DNA of 64,000 bases, taken from Solidesulfovibrio magneticus RS-1. GTDB taxonomy: Bacteria; Desulfobacterota; Desulfovibrionia; Desulfovibrionales; Desulfovibrionaceae. The stretch lies in NCBI RefSeq assembly GCF_000010665.1, contig NC_012796.1, positions 620,001-684,000 on the forward strand, in the 5' to 3' direction. Each line of letters opens with the position of its first letter. Within the stretch, counting starts at the first letter, position 1. A program made the translations under genes and the position numbers. Below the pieces are notes generated by a model. That model worked only from the letters and a program-made list of their open reading frames with translations. It did not search any database and had not been told where the DNA came from. Of this stretch, positions 55,458-63,779 are shown piece by piece.

Positions 55458-56506
55458 GCCCCTTTGACGCCTGGATCGCCACGGCCATCGGCCAGGACGG
55501 CGACACCCCGGACCCGGCCCGGCTGGTCGACTGGCAGCTTTCCGCCCTGGGCCGCGCCCTGGACCACGCTCGCAAGGCCCCGTTTTACCGCGACCGGCTG
55601 GCCCAGCTGCCGCCCGGGTTTCCCGAGAGCTTCGAGGCCTTCGCCGGGCTTGCGACCACCACGCCGGCCGATCTGGCCGCCCAGTTTCCGCGTTTCCTGG
55701 CCGTGCCCCAGGACGCGGTCGCCCGCATGGTCACCGTGGCCACCTCGGGCACCACCGGTCCGCCCAAGCGCATGGGCCTGACCGACGTCGACCTCGCCGA
55801 AACGCTTGCGTGTTTCCAGGTGGTCATGGCCGTGACGCTCAATCCCGGCGAGAGGGTGCTGATCCTGTTTCCGGCCGACAAGCCCGACAGCGTGGGCGAC
55901 CTCATCGGCCGGGGGATGCGCCGGCTCGGGGCATTGCCGGTGTTCGGCGACCCGACGGGCAACCCGTCGCGGCTGGCCGAGGCTTTAAACGCCCATCGGC
56001 CGGCCAGCCTCATTGCCGCGCCGTCCCAGCTCCGCGCCGCCCTGGAGGACCTCGCCGCCATGCAGGCCGCCCGGGAGACGCTGCGCTCGGTGGTCTACGC
56101 CTCGGATTTCCTTTCGCCGGAGCTTCGCGAGCGCACGGCGGCTCGGTTTGGCTGCCGCGTCTTCGACTATTACAGCGCCACGGAAATGGCCTACGGCGGC
56201 GGCATGGAATGTCTGGCCGGGGTCGGCTACCATCTGCGCGAGGCGCAGCTCTATTTCGAGGTGCTTGATCCTCGCTCCGACGTCGCCCTGGCCGAGGGAC
56301 AGGTGGGGGAGGTGGCCTTCACCACCCTGACACCGCGCGGCGTGCCGCTGGTGCGTTACCGCACCGGCGACGCGGCGGCCATGCTGCCCGGGCCGTGCCC
56401 GTGCGGCAGTCCGCTGCGGCGGCTGGGGCCGATCCTTGGACGCATCGAAAAAACTTCCGACGGCTTTGCCGTCGTCACCCCCGACAAGGGAAAGGGCAGG
56501 GCATGA
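55448..56506 (+). CDS. AMP-forming CoA ligase-like enzyme (PaaK related) of the mop locus
   Basis: A 352-residue adenylate-forming enzyme related to phenylacetate-CoA ligase. The nucleotide-binding loop TSGTTGPPKRM, the aromatic-box motif YYSATEMAYGGG and the YRTGDAA motif are intact. It is 70-80 residues shorter than PaaK, mainly at the C-terminal domain, which carries the second-half reaction; it might only adenylate its substrate. Four cysteine/proline residues in LPGPCPCGSP are typical for the group. It starts inside the end of the radical SAM gene and overlaps xdhC by four bases. It could activate the carboxylic acid made by Mop, or serve maturation. Confidence 0.8.
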   Translation: MRVSPFDAWIATAIGQDGDTPDPARLVDWQLSALGRALDHARKAPFYRDRLAQLPPGFPESFEAFAGLATTTPADLAAQFPRFLAVPQDAVARMVTVATSGTTGPPKRMGLTDVDLAETLACFQVVMAVTLNPGERVLILFPADKPDSVGDLIGRGMRRLGALPVFGDPTGNPSRLAEALNAHRPASLIAAPSQLRAALEDLAAMQAARETLRSVVYASDFLSPELRERTAARFGCRVFDYYSATEMAYGGGMECLAGVGYHLREAQLYFEVLDPRSDVALAEGQVGEVAFTTLTPRGVPLVRYRTGDAAAMLPGPCPCGSPLRRLGPILGRIEKTSDGFAVVTPDKGKGRA

Positions 56507-57531
56507 TCGAACTGATTGCCGGCATAAACGACCGTTTGTCCCGGGGCGAGGCCCTGGCCGCCGTCACCATCGTCACCAACGAAGGCTCCACGCCGCGCAC
56601 GGCCGGCTCCAAGATGCTGGTCTTTGCCGACGGCTCCATCGCCGGCACCGTGGGCGGCGGCCTGGGCGAGGGCATGGCCATCGCCGCCGCCAAGGAAACG
56701 CTCTCCGCCGGTCCGTCGCGGCTTCTGGGCATCGACATGACCGGCCAGGCCTCGGCCGGGGCCGATCTCATCTGCGGCGGCCGGATGCGGGTGTTTATCG
56801 AGCGCATCGACCCCGACGACGCCACCAAGGCGCTGTTCGCCGCCCTGGCCGGCCATCTGGCCGCCGGGCGCGGCTGCCTCATCGTGGCCCGCATCGGCGA
56901 CGGGGCCAGCGGCCGGGCGCTCATCGCGCCGGACGGCGTTCTTGGTGACGCTGTACCGCCCGAGGTGCTGGAAGCCGCCCGCAAGCAAGGCCGGGGCATC
57001 GCCGCGCCCATCTGTTTCGAGGCGGCCGGAGTACCGTGGGTGCTGGAGCCGGCCCTGGCCCGCGATCCGCTCTATATTTTCGGCGGCGGCCATGTGTCGC
57101 GTCCGACCTGCCACATGGCGGCCCTGGTGGGCTTTGGCGTCACGGTCTTCGACGACCGCCCGGAATTCGCCAACCCCGAGCGTTTCCCCGACGCCCGGGA
57201 GACCATGGCTTACAAGGAGTTGGCCGACTGTTTCGCGGGCCGCCCCTTTGAAGAGAGCGCCTCGGTGGTCATCGTCACGCGCGGCCACGCCCAGGACAAG
57301 GACGCCCTGGCCTTGGCGCTGCGGACGCGGGCCGGCTACATCGGCATGATCGGCAGCGTGGGCAAGCGGGATTCGGTTTACGAACGGCTTCGCGCCGAGG
57401 GTTTCACCGCCGTCGACATCGCCCGCTGCCATTCGCCCATTGGCCTGGAGATCGAGGCCGAGACGCCGGAGGAAATCGCGGTCAGCATCGTGGCCGAGCT
57501 GATCGCCTGCCGGGCGGCGCGGCGGGGGTAG
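56503..57531 (+). CDS. XdhC/CoxI-family molybdenum cofactor maturation protein
   Basis: A 342-residue XdhC-type chaperone. These proteins bind the molybdenum cofactor, help to add its terminal sulfur and insert it into xanthine-oxidase-family enzymes. The N-terminal domain shows LAAVTIVTNEGSTPRTAGSKM, GTVGGGLGEG; the C-terminal Rossmann-like domain shows YIFGGGHVSRP, MIGSVGKRDSV and CHSPIGLEIEAETPEEIAVSI. It ends the coupled mop gene series and clearly belongs with Mop. A decayed second copy of its last part is found about 1.1 kb downstream. Confidence 0.9.
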   Translation: MIELIAGINDRLSRGEALAAVTIVTNEGSTPRTAGSKMLVFADGSIAGTVGGGLGEGMAIAAAKETLSAGPSRLLGIDMTGQASAGADLICGGRMRVFIERIDPDDATKALFAALAGHLAAGRGCLIVARIGDGASGRALIAPDGVLGDAVPPEVLEAARKQGRGIAAPICFEAAGVPWVLEPALARDPLYIFGGGHVSRPTCHMAALVGFGVTVFDDRPEFANPERFPDARETMAYKELADCFAGRPFEESASVVIVTRGHAQDKDALALALRTRAGYIGMIGSVGKRDSVYERLRAEGFTAVDIARCHSPIGLEIEAETPEEIAVSIVAELIACRAARRG

Positions 57532-57745
57532 GCGTCGGCAGCCGGGCTTTGCGCCTGGACAGCCGTCCGCCCTTGCGACGTGGTGGCTCCCGGGGTAGAC
57601 CACTACAGCGAAGCGGCAGACTGCGGCATGGTTGCGGCTTGTCTGTCGCGCCCGGCGACAGTGCGCCCGGCGCGGTTGGGATGCCGCGCGTTTTGGCCGG
57701 GAAGCACCAGCCGCGTCAGGCAAGAGCGCTTTTCAGGACCCCCTC

Positions 57746-58525
57746 ATGAAGATCGATATTGTTGCCAATGGCCAACTTCTCGACGTTTCAATAGGATTGG
57801 ATGCAAAGCGGTCCTTTTCCTGCGTCCTGTCTCCGCCTGACGGCGATGTGACGTTCGTGGATGTGTTGCCTGAAGTCTATGAGATTTACACCAATATCCT
57901 CGGCGTCAATTTCGAAGAAAGCGAGCAGAAAGGAAAACCGGTCCGATGCGGCAAGGGCTGCGTCAGCTGCTGTCATCAGCTGATCACGGTGTCCGTTCAT
58001 GAAGCGCTGTTGCTGACGCATATCGTTGGCCTGCTGCGTCAGGAAGAGCAGCAGCGGATACAGTCGACCTTTGAGGGTAGCTTGAAGCGCCTTGAAGAAG
58101 CCGGCTTGTTGCGCGATCTGTTGCATTCGCATGTGAATGCGTTTGAAGACAGGGCGCTGGTTGTTGGTGCGCAAAAACGGTACTGGTCGCTCGGGTTGGC
58201 CTGTCCGTTCCTGCTTGGCGACACCTGTGCCATATATCCCTGTCGACCGTTTATTTGCCGGCAGTATGGCGTCAGTTCCGACCCGGAACATTGCGGGCAG
58301 GTTTTCCAGAAGGACCACCTTATCGAAAGGATCAGGCTGTCCCACGACTTCGGCAGCGCGGCGGCCTCCTTCGACGGGCTTGAGGCGATAAAGACCCGGA
58401 CAATACCCTTGCCGGCGATTTTTCTGGTTCATGGGATGCTGCATTGCTTTGAGCGCCCCAAAGCGACGGCGGAAGTCATGATTGCGCGATTCTTGCGCCA
58501 CGTTGACAAGCATTTCAGCAGGTGA
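57746..58525 (+). CDS. YkgJ-type cysteine cluster protein
   Basis: A 259-residue protein of the YkgJ/CxxCxxCC family, thought to chelate zinc or iron. The cysteine groups are CGKGCVSCC near residue 70 and ACPFL, CAIYPCRPFICRQYG near 150-175. The first 60 residues and the last 60 have no assignable fold. Codon use is visibly less GC-biased than in the mop genes, so it may have been acquired. The ATG at 57746 is chosen because the upstream frame has poor coding character. In similar loci of relatives a nucleotidyltransferase gene would be expected at this place (recall only). Confidence 0.72.
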   Translation: MKIDIVANGQLLDVSIGLDAKRSFSCVLSPPDGDVTFVDVLPEVYEIYTNILGVNFEESEQKGKPVRCGKGCVSCCHQLITVSVHEALLLTHIVGLLRQEEQQRIQSTFEGSLKRLEEAGLLRDLLHSHVNAFEDRALVVGAQKRYWSLGLACPFLLGDTCAIYPCRPFICRQYGVSSDPEHCGQVFQKDHLIERIRLSHDFGSAAASFDGLEAIKTRTIPLPAIFLVHGMLHCFERPKATAEVMIARFLRHVDKHFSR

Positions 58526-58537
58526 TTTCACGGTCTT

Positions 58538-58617
58538 TTATCTGGAAGGCGCTCCTGCCGTTCCTCCCTCCTCCGCCGCGAGCAAATCCCTGAGCGCGAT
58601 TTCGAGCGTCCGTTTGC
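58538..58617 (-). pseudogene. Fragment of a YbaK-type gene (C-terminal end)
   Basis: On the minus strand this codes for DGKRTLEIALRDLLAAEEGG and a few more residues to a TAA at 58538. It corresponds to the end of the intact YbaK gene at 60024-60548 (DRTLEIAPKDLVAAAGGTGEA) and shares GCGCGATTTCGAGCGTCC with it. Upstream of 58617 the similarity stops abruptly. Confidence 0.65.
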
Positions 58618-58643
58618 CGTCGCCGGTATCGTTCGCTGTCGTT

Positions 58644-58786
58644 CGCTCATTCGCCCATGGAGAGAAGCCGGGACGCCGGAAGAAATCGCGGTCAGTGTCC
58701 TGGCGGAACTGCTTGTCGAGAGGCGGTCAGAAAAGGCTGGTTTGTCGCACGTCGCGGAGCCCCTCGCCATGGTCAGGAGGGGCTGA
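58644..58786 (+). pseudogene. Fragment of an XdhC-type gene (C-terminal end)
   Basis: The plus strand reads AGTPEEIAVSVLAELLVE and on to a TGA at 58784. It is clearly the same as AETPEEIAVSIVAELIAC at the end of the intact XdhC gene (57531). Before it, CATTCGCCCATGG matches the CHSPIG codons, but several bases are deleted between the two parts, so the frame is broken. Confidence 0.65.
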
Positions 58787-58820
58787 AGGCATTGGAAGGA
58801 TGAAGAAACAAAAGGAGAGA

Positions 58821-59918
58821 CTACGACTGGCCAAAGGTTGCGATACTGTTGCCTTTGTGTTTCTTTGCATTATACATGGCAACGTCGGCTTCCTTCATCA
58901 ATGCGTCAGGAAGCTGGGGGTATTCTAAGTTGAAGCGAGCGAGGCCGACGCTCATCGTGACGGGGGAGTTTCCTTTGTTTGTGTCGAACCTTTTCGTCAG
59001 CCTTTCAATGACCTCCTTTGCTTTGGCAAGATCGACATTAGCGATGATGACAGCAAATTCATCGCCGCCAATTCGTGCGCCAAGGTCTTCGGCCCGCAAG
59101 GACTCACGCACGGCCTCGGCCATGCAAATCAAAATCCTATCGCCTTCCTGATGTCCAAGCGTATCATTGGCCTGCTTGAAATTGTCAAGGTCGATATAGG
59201 CCAGGACGAACTCTTCTTTGTGTCGAAGTGATCGGGCTACTTCTCTTCTCAATGCATCAAAGAACGCTCTTCTGTTGTTGAGTTGTGTCAATGCGTCCGT
59301 TCGCGCGAATTCAATGAGTTCCTTTGTTCTCGAAGACACCTCTTCTTCAAGGCTTTTAGCGTAGTTCTCCAGCTCGATCTTGCTGTTGGTGACTTGCTTG
59401 ACAAGAGCATGAATATAGGTGTCCATGACCAGGGTCAGGTCGAAAAGGATGATTTTTTCAAGAGCCCCCAAGATGCCGTGACAAGTGCTGCACTGCTTGT
59501 TTGCGGAAAGCTTGCTGGTCAATCGTTCTCGTAATATTTGAAAGAGCGTACGAATGGAAGAGATGTAGAGCATCGGCGGAACGCCGATGCGGTCGTGGAC
59601 CAAGCCTATTCTGAGGCGTGAGAGAACGTATACGTCGTCGTAAGTTCCAGAAAACATGTCTAAAATGTAGTTCGACATGTGGTGTTTCAATCGCCCGAGC
59701 GTGCCGGAGTCTCCAATTGTCCTTTCGATCTCGGGTTTGGTGACTTGATCGTCATAGAACTCATCAACAATTGAAGACACAATAAGGCCTATATCTAGTT
59801 TTAATTCAGCCAGGGTTTGGGCGTCTTCTTCCGTAAACCCCAGAAGCTCTTTGCGCCTGCGGATATCTTGCCGCGTAATCTTTAACTGAACAGCCAAATC
59901 CTGGTCTGTCAGGTTCAT
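58821..59918 (-). CDS. Globin-coupled diguanylate cyclase
   Basis: A 365-residue cytoplasmic oxygen-sensing enzyme that makes cyclic di-GMP. Residues 25-135 form a protoglobin domain with the proximal haem ligand His108 (RLRIGLVHDRIGVPP). A middle helical domain (140-215) links it to a GGDEF domain whose active site GGDEF spans residues 284-288; the product-inhibition site RAED sits five residues before it, so feedback is expected. A CSTCH sequence (Cys143, Cys146, His147) is present in the middle domain. The gene is distinctly AT-richer than its surroundings and is monocistronic. Three copies of GCTTTTT lie upstream at 59949-59969. Confidence 0.9.
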   Translation of the reverse strand: MNLTDQDLAVQLKITRQDIRRRKELLGFTEEDAQTLAELKLDIGLIVSSIVDEFYDDQVTKPEIERTIGDSGTLGRLKHHMSNYILDMFSGTYDDVYVLSRLRIGLVHDRIGVPPMLYISSIRTLFQILRERLTSKLSANKQCSTCHGILGALEKIILFDLTLVMDTYIHALVKQVTNSKIELENYAKSLEEEVSSRTKELIEFARTDALTQLNNRRAFFDALRREVARSLRHKEEFVLAYIDLDNFKQANDTLGHQEGDRILICMAEAVRESLRAEDLGARIGGDEFAVIIANVDLAKAKEVIERLTKRFDTNKGNSPVTMSVGLARFNLEYPQLPDALMKEADVAMYNAKKHKGNSIATFGQS

Positions 59919-59948
59919 AGATATTCCTCTTTAACGGCGATATTGGAT

Positions 59949-59969
59949 GCTTTTTGCTTTTTGCTTTTT
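59949..59969 (+). repeat. Three perfect tandem copies of GCTTTTT
   Basis: A 7-bp unit repeated three times, 31 nt upstream of the diguanylate cyclase start (reads AAAAAGC on its coding strand). It lies where the promoter of that gene would be expected, so a change in copy number would change promoter spacing. Confidence 0.6.
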
Positions 59970-60023
59970 GATGCTATGCAACAATAGGGAAACGCGCAAG
60001 GTGTTCTCCATTCTTTCTTGTTA

Positions 60024-60548
60024 TTACGCTTTTGAAATCATCCCCACGCGAACTATCGCCTCCCCCGTCCCTCCCGCCGCCGCGACCAGATCCTTAGGCG
60101 CGATTTCGAGCGTCCTGTCCGACCGCCCCAACCCGCAATAGAGCGTGGGCGTGATCGTCAGCACGTCCGCATCCACCAAGAGCTTCCCCCGTCCTTCGGC
60201 CAGCAGCGGCGACACGCTGCCCGGCGCGACGCCAAGGCGGGTCATGACTTCCTCGGGCGACAGCGCCGCCAGATCCCTTCTCCCTACGCCAAGCAGGCCG
60301 GCCAGGGCCGGATAGGCCACCCGGCGCGTGCCGCGAAGGGCGGCCAGGACCAGCCCGCCGCTGCGCAGGGCAAAGGCGATGGTTTTCACGATGCGGGAAG
60401 TGTCAAAGTCAAGATTGGCCTCGGCTTCGGCCACGGTGCGGGTGGGAGCGTGGACGTGGACGACGTGGGGCAGGCCGGTCTGGGCGAGGCGCTCGACCAG
60501 ATGGCGGAAAACGTCCTGCGACGGGTCGGGATATGGTGCGTGCGTCAT
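60024..60548 (-). CDS. YbaK/prolyl-tRNA deacylase-family protein
   Basis: A 174-residue protein of the YbaK/ProX editing family, which hydrolyses wrongly charged aminoacyl-tRNAs. The family core is visible: VHVHAPTRTVAEAEANLDFDTSRIVKTIAFALRSGGLVLAAL (the Lys of VKT is the conserved one), then VGRRDLAALSPEEVMTRLGVAPGSVSPL and ADVLTITPTLYCGLGRSDRTLEI. The start at 60548 is preferred; a longer frame upstream overlaps the promoter side of the divergent transporter genes. A fragment of a related gene occurs at 58538. The tRNA substrate is not defined. Confidence 0.85.
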   Translation of the reverse strand: MTHAPYPDPSQDVFRHLVERLAQTGLPHVVHVHAPTRTVAEAEANLDFDTSRIVKTIAFALRSGGLVLAALRGTRRVAYPALAGLLGVGRRDLAALSPEEVMTRLGVAPGSVSPLLAEGRGKLLVDADVLTITPTLYCGLGRSDRTLEIAPKDLVAAAGGTGEAIVRVGMISKA

Positions 60549-60670
60549 GGCCGGGGTTCTGCCCCGTTGCGTCGCGGGATGCAAGAAAATGCGCCTGTTC
60601 CCTTTACGCATCCGTGCCAAGGCGCTACTGCTGCTATGACGCAAATGGGTTTTGCGGCAGGAGGACGAAC

Positions 60671-61183
60671 ATGGCGCGACAGGCAAAAGGCTGGAGCCCG
60701 TATCTGGCCGGGGCGCTTTCGGGGCTGGTGTCGGTGGGGTCGGTGTGGGTCGCCGGCAAATATCTGGGCGCGTCCACCACCTTCGTTCGCGGCGCGGGCC
60801 TGGCCGAACGGCTCTACGCCCCGGATGTGGTGACGACGCTGGCGTATTATATCAAGGAAAAGCCCATTATCGACTGGCAGTTTCTGTTCGTGCTGGGCAT
60901 CGCCCTGGGCGCGTTTGTCGCGGCCAAGGCCAGCGGCGATTTCAAGGTGCAGCTCGTGCCGGACACCTGGCGGGCGCGGTTTGGCGACGGGATCGGGCTG
61001 CGGGCCTTGGCCGCCTTCGTCGGTGGGGCCGTGGCCATGTTCGGGGCGCGGCTGGCCGACGGCTGCCCCAGCGGGCATGGGCTGTCGGGCATGTCGCAGC
61101 TCGCCGTCTCGGGCTATCTGGCCGGGGCGGGCTTTTTCGCCGGGGGCATCCTCATGGCCCGGCTGCTCTATCGGGGGAAATGA
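60671..61183 (+). CDS. YeeE/YedE-family membrane protein, first half-size unit
   Basis: A 170-residue membrane protein of the YeeE/YedE (DUF395) family, linked to import of thiosulfate or other sulfur compounds. Four to five membrane segments are seen; the signature motif is ADGCPSGHGLSGMSQLAVSG near residue 130, with the conserved cysteine. AGGAGG precedes the ATG. One nucleotide separates it from a second half-size unit, so the pair together equals one full-length YeeE-type transporter, a common arrangement. Confidence 0.85.
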   Translation: MARQAKGWSPYLAGALSGLVSVGSVWVAGKYLGASTTFVRGAGLAERLYAPDVVTTLAYYIKEKPIIDWQFLFVLGIALGAFVAAKASGDFKVQLVPDTWRARFGDGIGLRALAAFVGGAVAMFGARLADGCPSGHGLSGMSQLAVSGYLAGAGFFAGGILMARLLYRGK

Positions 61184-61184
61184 C

Positions 61185-61709
61185 ATGGAGCTCGTTTTCG
61201 GACTCGTGACCGGCGTCCTTTTCGGTTTCCTCCTGCAACGGGGGCAGGTGCTGCGCTACGACGTGCAGCTCGGGGCGCTGCGGCTTAAGGACATGACCAT
61301 CGTCAAGTTTATGCTCTCCCACATCATGGTGGCCATGGTGGGGATTTACCTCTTAAACGATCTCGGGCTGGTGAAGCTGTCGCTCAAGGCCACCGTGGTC
61401 GGGGCCAACGCCCTTGGCGGGCTTATTTTCGGCCTGGGCTGGGGGCTGGTCGGCTACTGCCCGGGCACGTCGCTGGGGGCCGTGGGCGAAGGGCGGCTTG
61501 ATGCCCTGGCCGCCATCGCCGGCATGCTCGTGGGCGCGGGCATCTTCGCCCGGGCCTACGACGGGCTGCTGCCCACGGTCTACACCTGGGGCGACTACGG
61601 CAAGATCACCTTGGCCGGCGTCCTTGGCGTCAACCACTGGCTGGTCATCGCCATCCTTATCGTCGCCTTCGCGGCTATTTTGCGGTTCATTGAGCGCAAG
61701 GGGCTGTAG
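61185..61709 (+). CDS. YeeE/YedE-family membrane protein, second half-size unit
   Basis: A 174-residue partner of the preceding protein. It starts ELVFGLVTGVLFGFLLQRGQVLRYD and contains the second motif GLGWGLVGYCPGTSLGAVGEG with the conserved cysteine. The two units probably form a heterodimeric channel for a reduced sulfur species. The ATG is one base after the TGA of the first unit. The last membrane segment ends with the basic RFIERKGL. Confidence 0.85.
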   Translation: MELVFGLVTGVLFGFLLQRGQVLRYDVQLGALRLKDMTIVKFMLSHIMVAMVGIYLLNDLGLVKLSLKATVVGANALGGLIFGLGWGLVGYCPGTSLGAVGEGRLDALAAIAGMLVGAGIFARAYDGLLPTVYTWGDYGKITLAGVLGVNHWLVIAILIVAFAAILRFIERKGL

Positions 61710-61963
61710 CGACGCGGTCAGGCCGGGGCCAACCGGCAATGCATCGCCGTGTTTGCGGTCTCGTGGGCCGTCCGTCCCTTGATTTGGCGGGCCAACTCGG
61801 CCAGAATAGGAGACTTTCCCGCCCCGGTCGCGCCCGCCTTGGCGGGTTGTCCGCGCCCGTGGCGCGCGTCCTTTGGAAGGGCGGCGGTATTTTCAGACAG
61901 ACGTTTACAAACGGCCTCGGTTGAGGCCGCCTGCTTCGCAACCCGCAAACGGAGGACAGGCCG

Positions 61964-63301
61964 ATGGCGGTTTTCAACTGCAAAAACGCCGACGACGTGC
62001 TGCGCGCCGTCAAGGATTACAACGTTTCCTTCATCCAGTTCTGGTTCATTGACGTGCTGGGGGTGCTCAAAAGCTTCCAGATTACGCCCCGGGAGCTGGA
62101 AAACGCCTTTGAAGAGGGCATGGGCTTCGACGGCTCGTCCATCACCGGTTTCACCAAGATCCAGGAATCGGACATGGTGGCCTTCCCGGACCCGGCCACC
62201 TTTCAGTTGGTGGCCTGGCGTCCGTCCGACCGACCGGTGGCCCGGCTTTTTTGCGACGTGAAAAACCCCGACGGCACGCCGTTTGCGGCCGACTCGCGCT
62301 ACGTGCTCAAGCGGATGCTCAAAAAGGCTGCCGACCTGGGCTACACCTATTACGTCGGCCCGGAGTTGGAGTTCTTCCTTTTCGCCAACTCCACCGAGCC
62401 CAAGATCCTCGACCACGGTGGCTACTTTGACGCGCCGCCGCGCGATCTGGCCAACGACGTGCGCCGCGACATCAACTTCGCCCTGGAATCCATGGGCGTG
62501 GCCGTGGAATACAGCCACCACGAGGTCGCCCCGAGCCAGCACGAGATCGACCTGCGCTATCAGGAAGGCCTGATCATGGCCGACTACGCCCAGACCTACC
62601 GGGTGGTGGTCAAGGAAGTGGCCCGCAAGCACGGCTGTTACGCCACGTTCATGCCCAAGCCCCTTTTCGGCGAAAACGGCTCGGGCATGCACTGCCACCA
62701 GTCGCTTTTCCGGGGAGCCAAGAACGCCTTTTACGACGCCTCCGACCCCTACCATCTGTCCGGCGAGGCCAAGGGATTTATCGCCGGCCTTTTGCGCCAC
62801 GCCCCGGAATTCACGCTCATCACCAACCAGTGGGTCAATTCCTACAAGCGGCTGGTGCCGGGCTACGAAGCCCCGGTCTACATCGCCTGGGCCCGGCGCA
62901 ACCGCTCGGCCCTGGTGCGGGTGCCCATGTACAAGCCCGGCAAGGAATCGGCCACGCGCATCGAGCTGCGCAGCCCGGACCCGGCCTGCAACCTCTACCT
63001 GTCCTTCGCCGCCATGCTCGGGGCGGGCCTTAAGGGCATCGAGGAAGGCTACACGCTCTCCGACCCCATCGAGGAGAACATCTTCAAGATGACTGACGAG
63101 GAGATGGAGGAAAAGGGCGTGACCTCGCTGCCGGGCAGCCTGCGCGAGGCCGTGGACAATCTGGAGAAAAGCGAACTCATGCGCGAGGTGCTGGGCGACC
63201 ATCTCCACGCCGCGCTGGTGGAGAACAAGAAGGCCGAGTGGGACGCCTACCGCACCCAGGTCACGGAGTGGGAGATCGAGCGGTATCTGCCGATTTTGTA
63301 A
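61964..63301 (+). CDS. glnA: Glutamine synthetase, type I alpha (non-adenylylated form)
   Basis: It condenses glutamate and ammonia to glutamine with ATP. The catalytic blocks GFDGSSITGF, NGSGMHCHQSLF and KESATRIELRSPDPACNLYL are all present. With 445 residues it belongs to the shorter GSI-alpha group; the adenylylated Tyr motif NLYDLPPE of the GSI-beta enzymes is missing, and the aligned position carries Phe374 (EENIFKM). Activity is therefore expected to be controlled by feedback or gene expression, not by GlnE. The gene has GGAGG 9 nt upstream, is alone on its transcript and ends in a clear terminator. Confidence 0.95.
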   Translation: MAVFNCKNADDVLRAVKDYNVSFIQFWFIDVLGVLKSFQITPRELENAFEEGMGFDGSSITGFTKIQESDMVAFPDPATFQLVAWRPSDRPVARLFCDVKNPDGTPFAADSRYVLKRMLKKAADLGYTYYVGPELEFFLFANSTEPKILDHGGYFDAPPRDLANDVRRDINFALESMGVAVEYSHHEVAPSQHEIDLRYQEGLIMADYAQTYRVVVKEVARKHGCYATFMPKPLFGENGSGMHCHQSLFRGAKNAFYDASDPYHLSGEAKGFIAGLLRHAPEFTLITNQWVNSYKRLVPGYEAPVYIAWARRNRSALVRVPMYKPGKESATRIELRSPDPACNLYLSFAAMLGAGLKGIEEGYTLSDPIEENIFKMTDEEMEEKGVTSLPGSLREAVDNLEKSELMREVLGDHLHAALVENKKAEWDAYRTQVTEWEIERYLPIL

Positions 63302-63320
63302 GCTGTCGCCGACAACGACC

Positions 63321-63344
63321 AAGGCCGCCTTCGGGCGGCCTTTT
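63321..63344 (+). terminator. Intrinsic terminator of glnA
   Basis: AAGGCCGCC, UUCG-type loop TTCG, GGCGGCCTT and TT. It begins 20 nt after the stop codon. Confidence 0.9.
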
Positions 63345-63587
63345 GCATGGTTTGGGCAGACGGGGCCGGGTTTTGTCTTGCCAGTGCCCGGGGCCTGTGC
63401 AAAACACAGGCGTTCGTTTGCAACAAGCCACAGTCGCATCCGCCAGAACGGCGGCGCGAGGACCTATTTTTCGAGGGGGGCCGGCCGCCAGGCGGCAGGA
63501 AGGCCGGCCGCGCATACTGTCCGGGGACGGAGGGCGCGGCTTACGTCCTGCCATGTTCATGGACCGGGCACGCCCGGGTCCAGGGGC

Positions 63588-63632
63588 GACAAACGCCCCG
63601 TTCGGCATTGCCGGACGGGGCGTTTGTCTTTC
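63588..63632 (+). terminator. Intrinsic terminator without an assigned gene
   Basis: Bases 63588-63601 pair exactly with 63615-63628 (14 bp), followed by TTTCT. It is about 290 nt after the glnA stop and has no recognised gene in front of it, which raises the possibility of a short untranslated transcript. Confidence 0.7.
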
Positions 63633-63716
63633 TGGCCGGATCGGCCTTTTCTCTTGCGCCCTTCACCTTTTCCGCCCGCTTGTGGCTCTCCCCCCCGCCA
63701 CGGACAGCCAGGGGGT

Positions 63717-63779
63717 CCGGGGGGATTATCCCCCCGGCGTGTCCGGGCAGGGCCCGGCGGGTCCAGGGCAGCGCCCTGG
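63717..63779 (-). repeat. Pair of GC-rich hairpins downstream of the DedA gene
   Basis: CCGGGGGGAT-T-ATCCCCCCGG (63717-63737) and CCAGGGC-AGC-GCCCTGG (63763-63779). They resemble the variable hairpins of the CCTCCGGCGGCC elements but the leading motif is not present. They follow the DedA gene on the minus strand. Confidence 0.55.

Noticed and set aside
61839..61856. TTGGCGGGTTGTCCGCG as a sigma54 promoter of glnA
   Set aside because: The GG-N10-GC spacing fits, but the -12 box is CCGC and lacks the usual TTGC. In GC-rich DNA such matches arise by chance.
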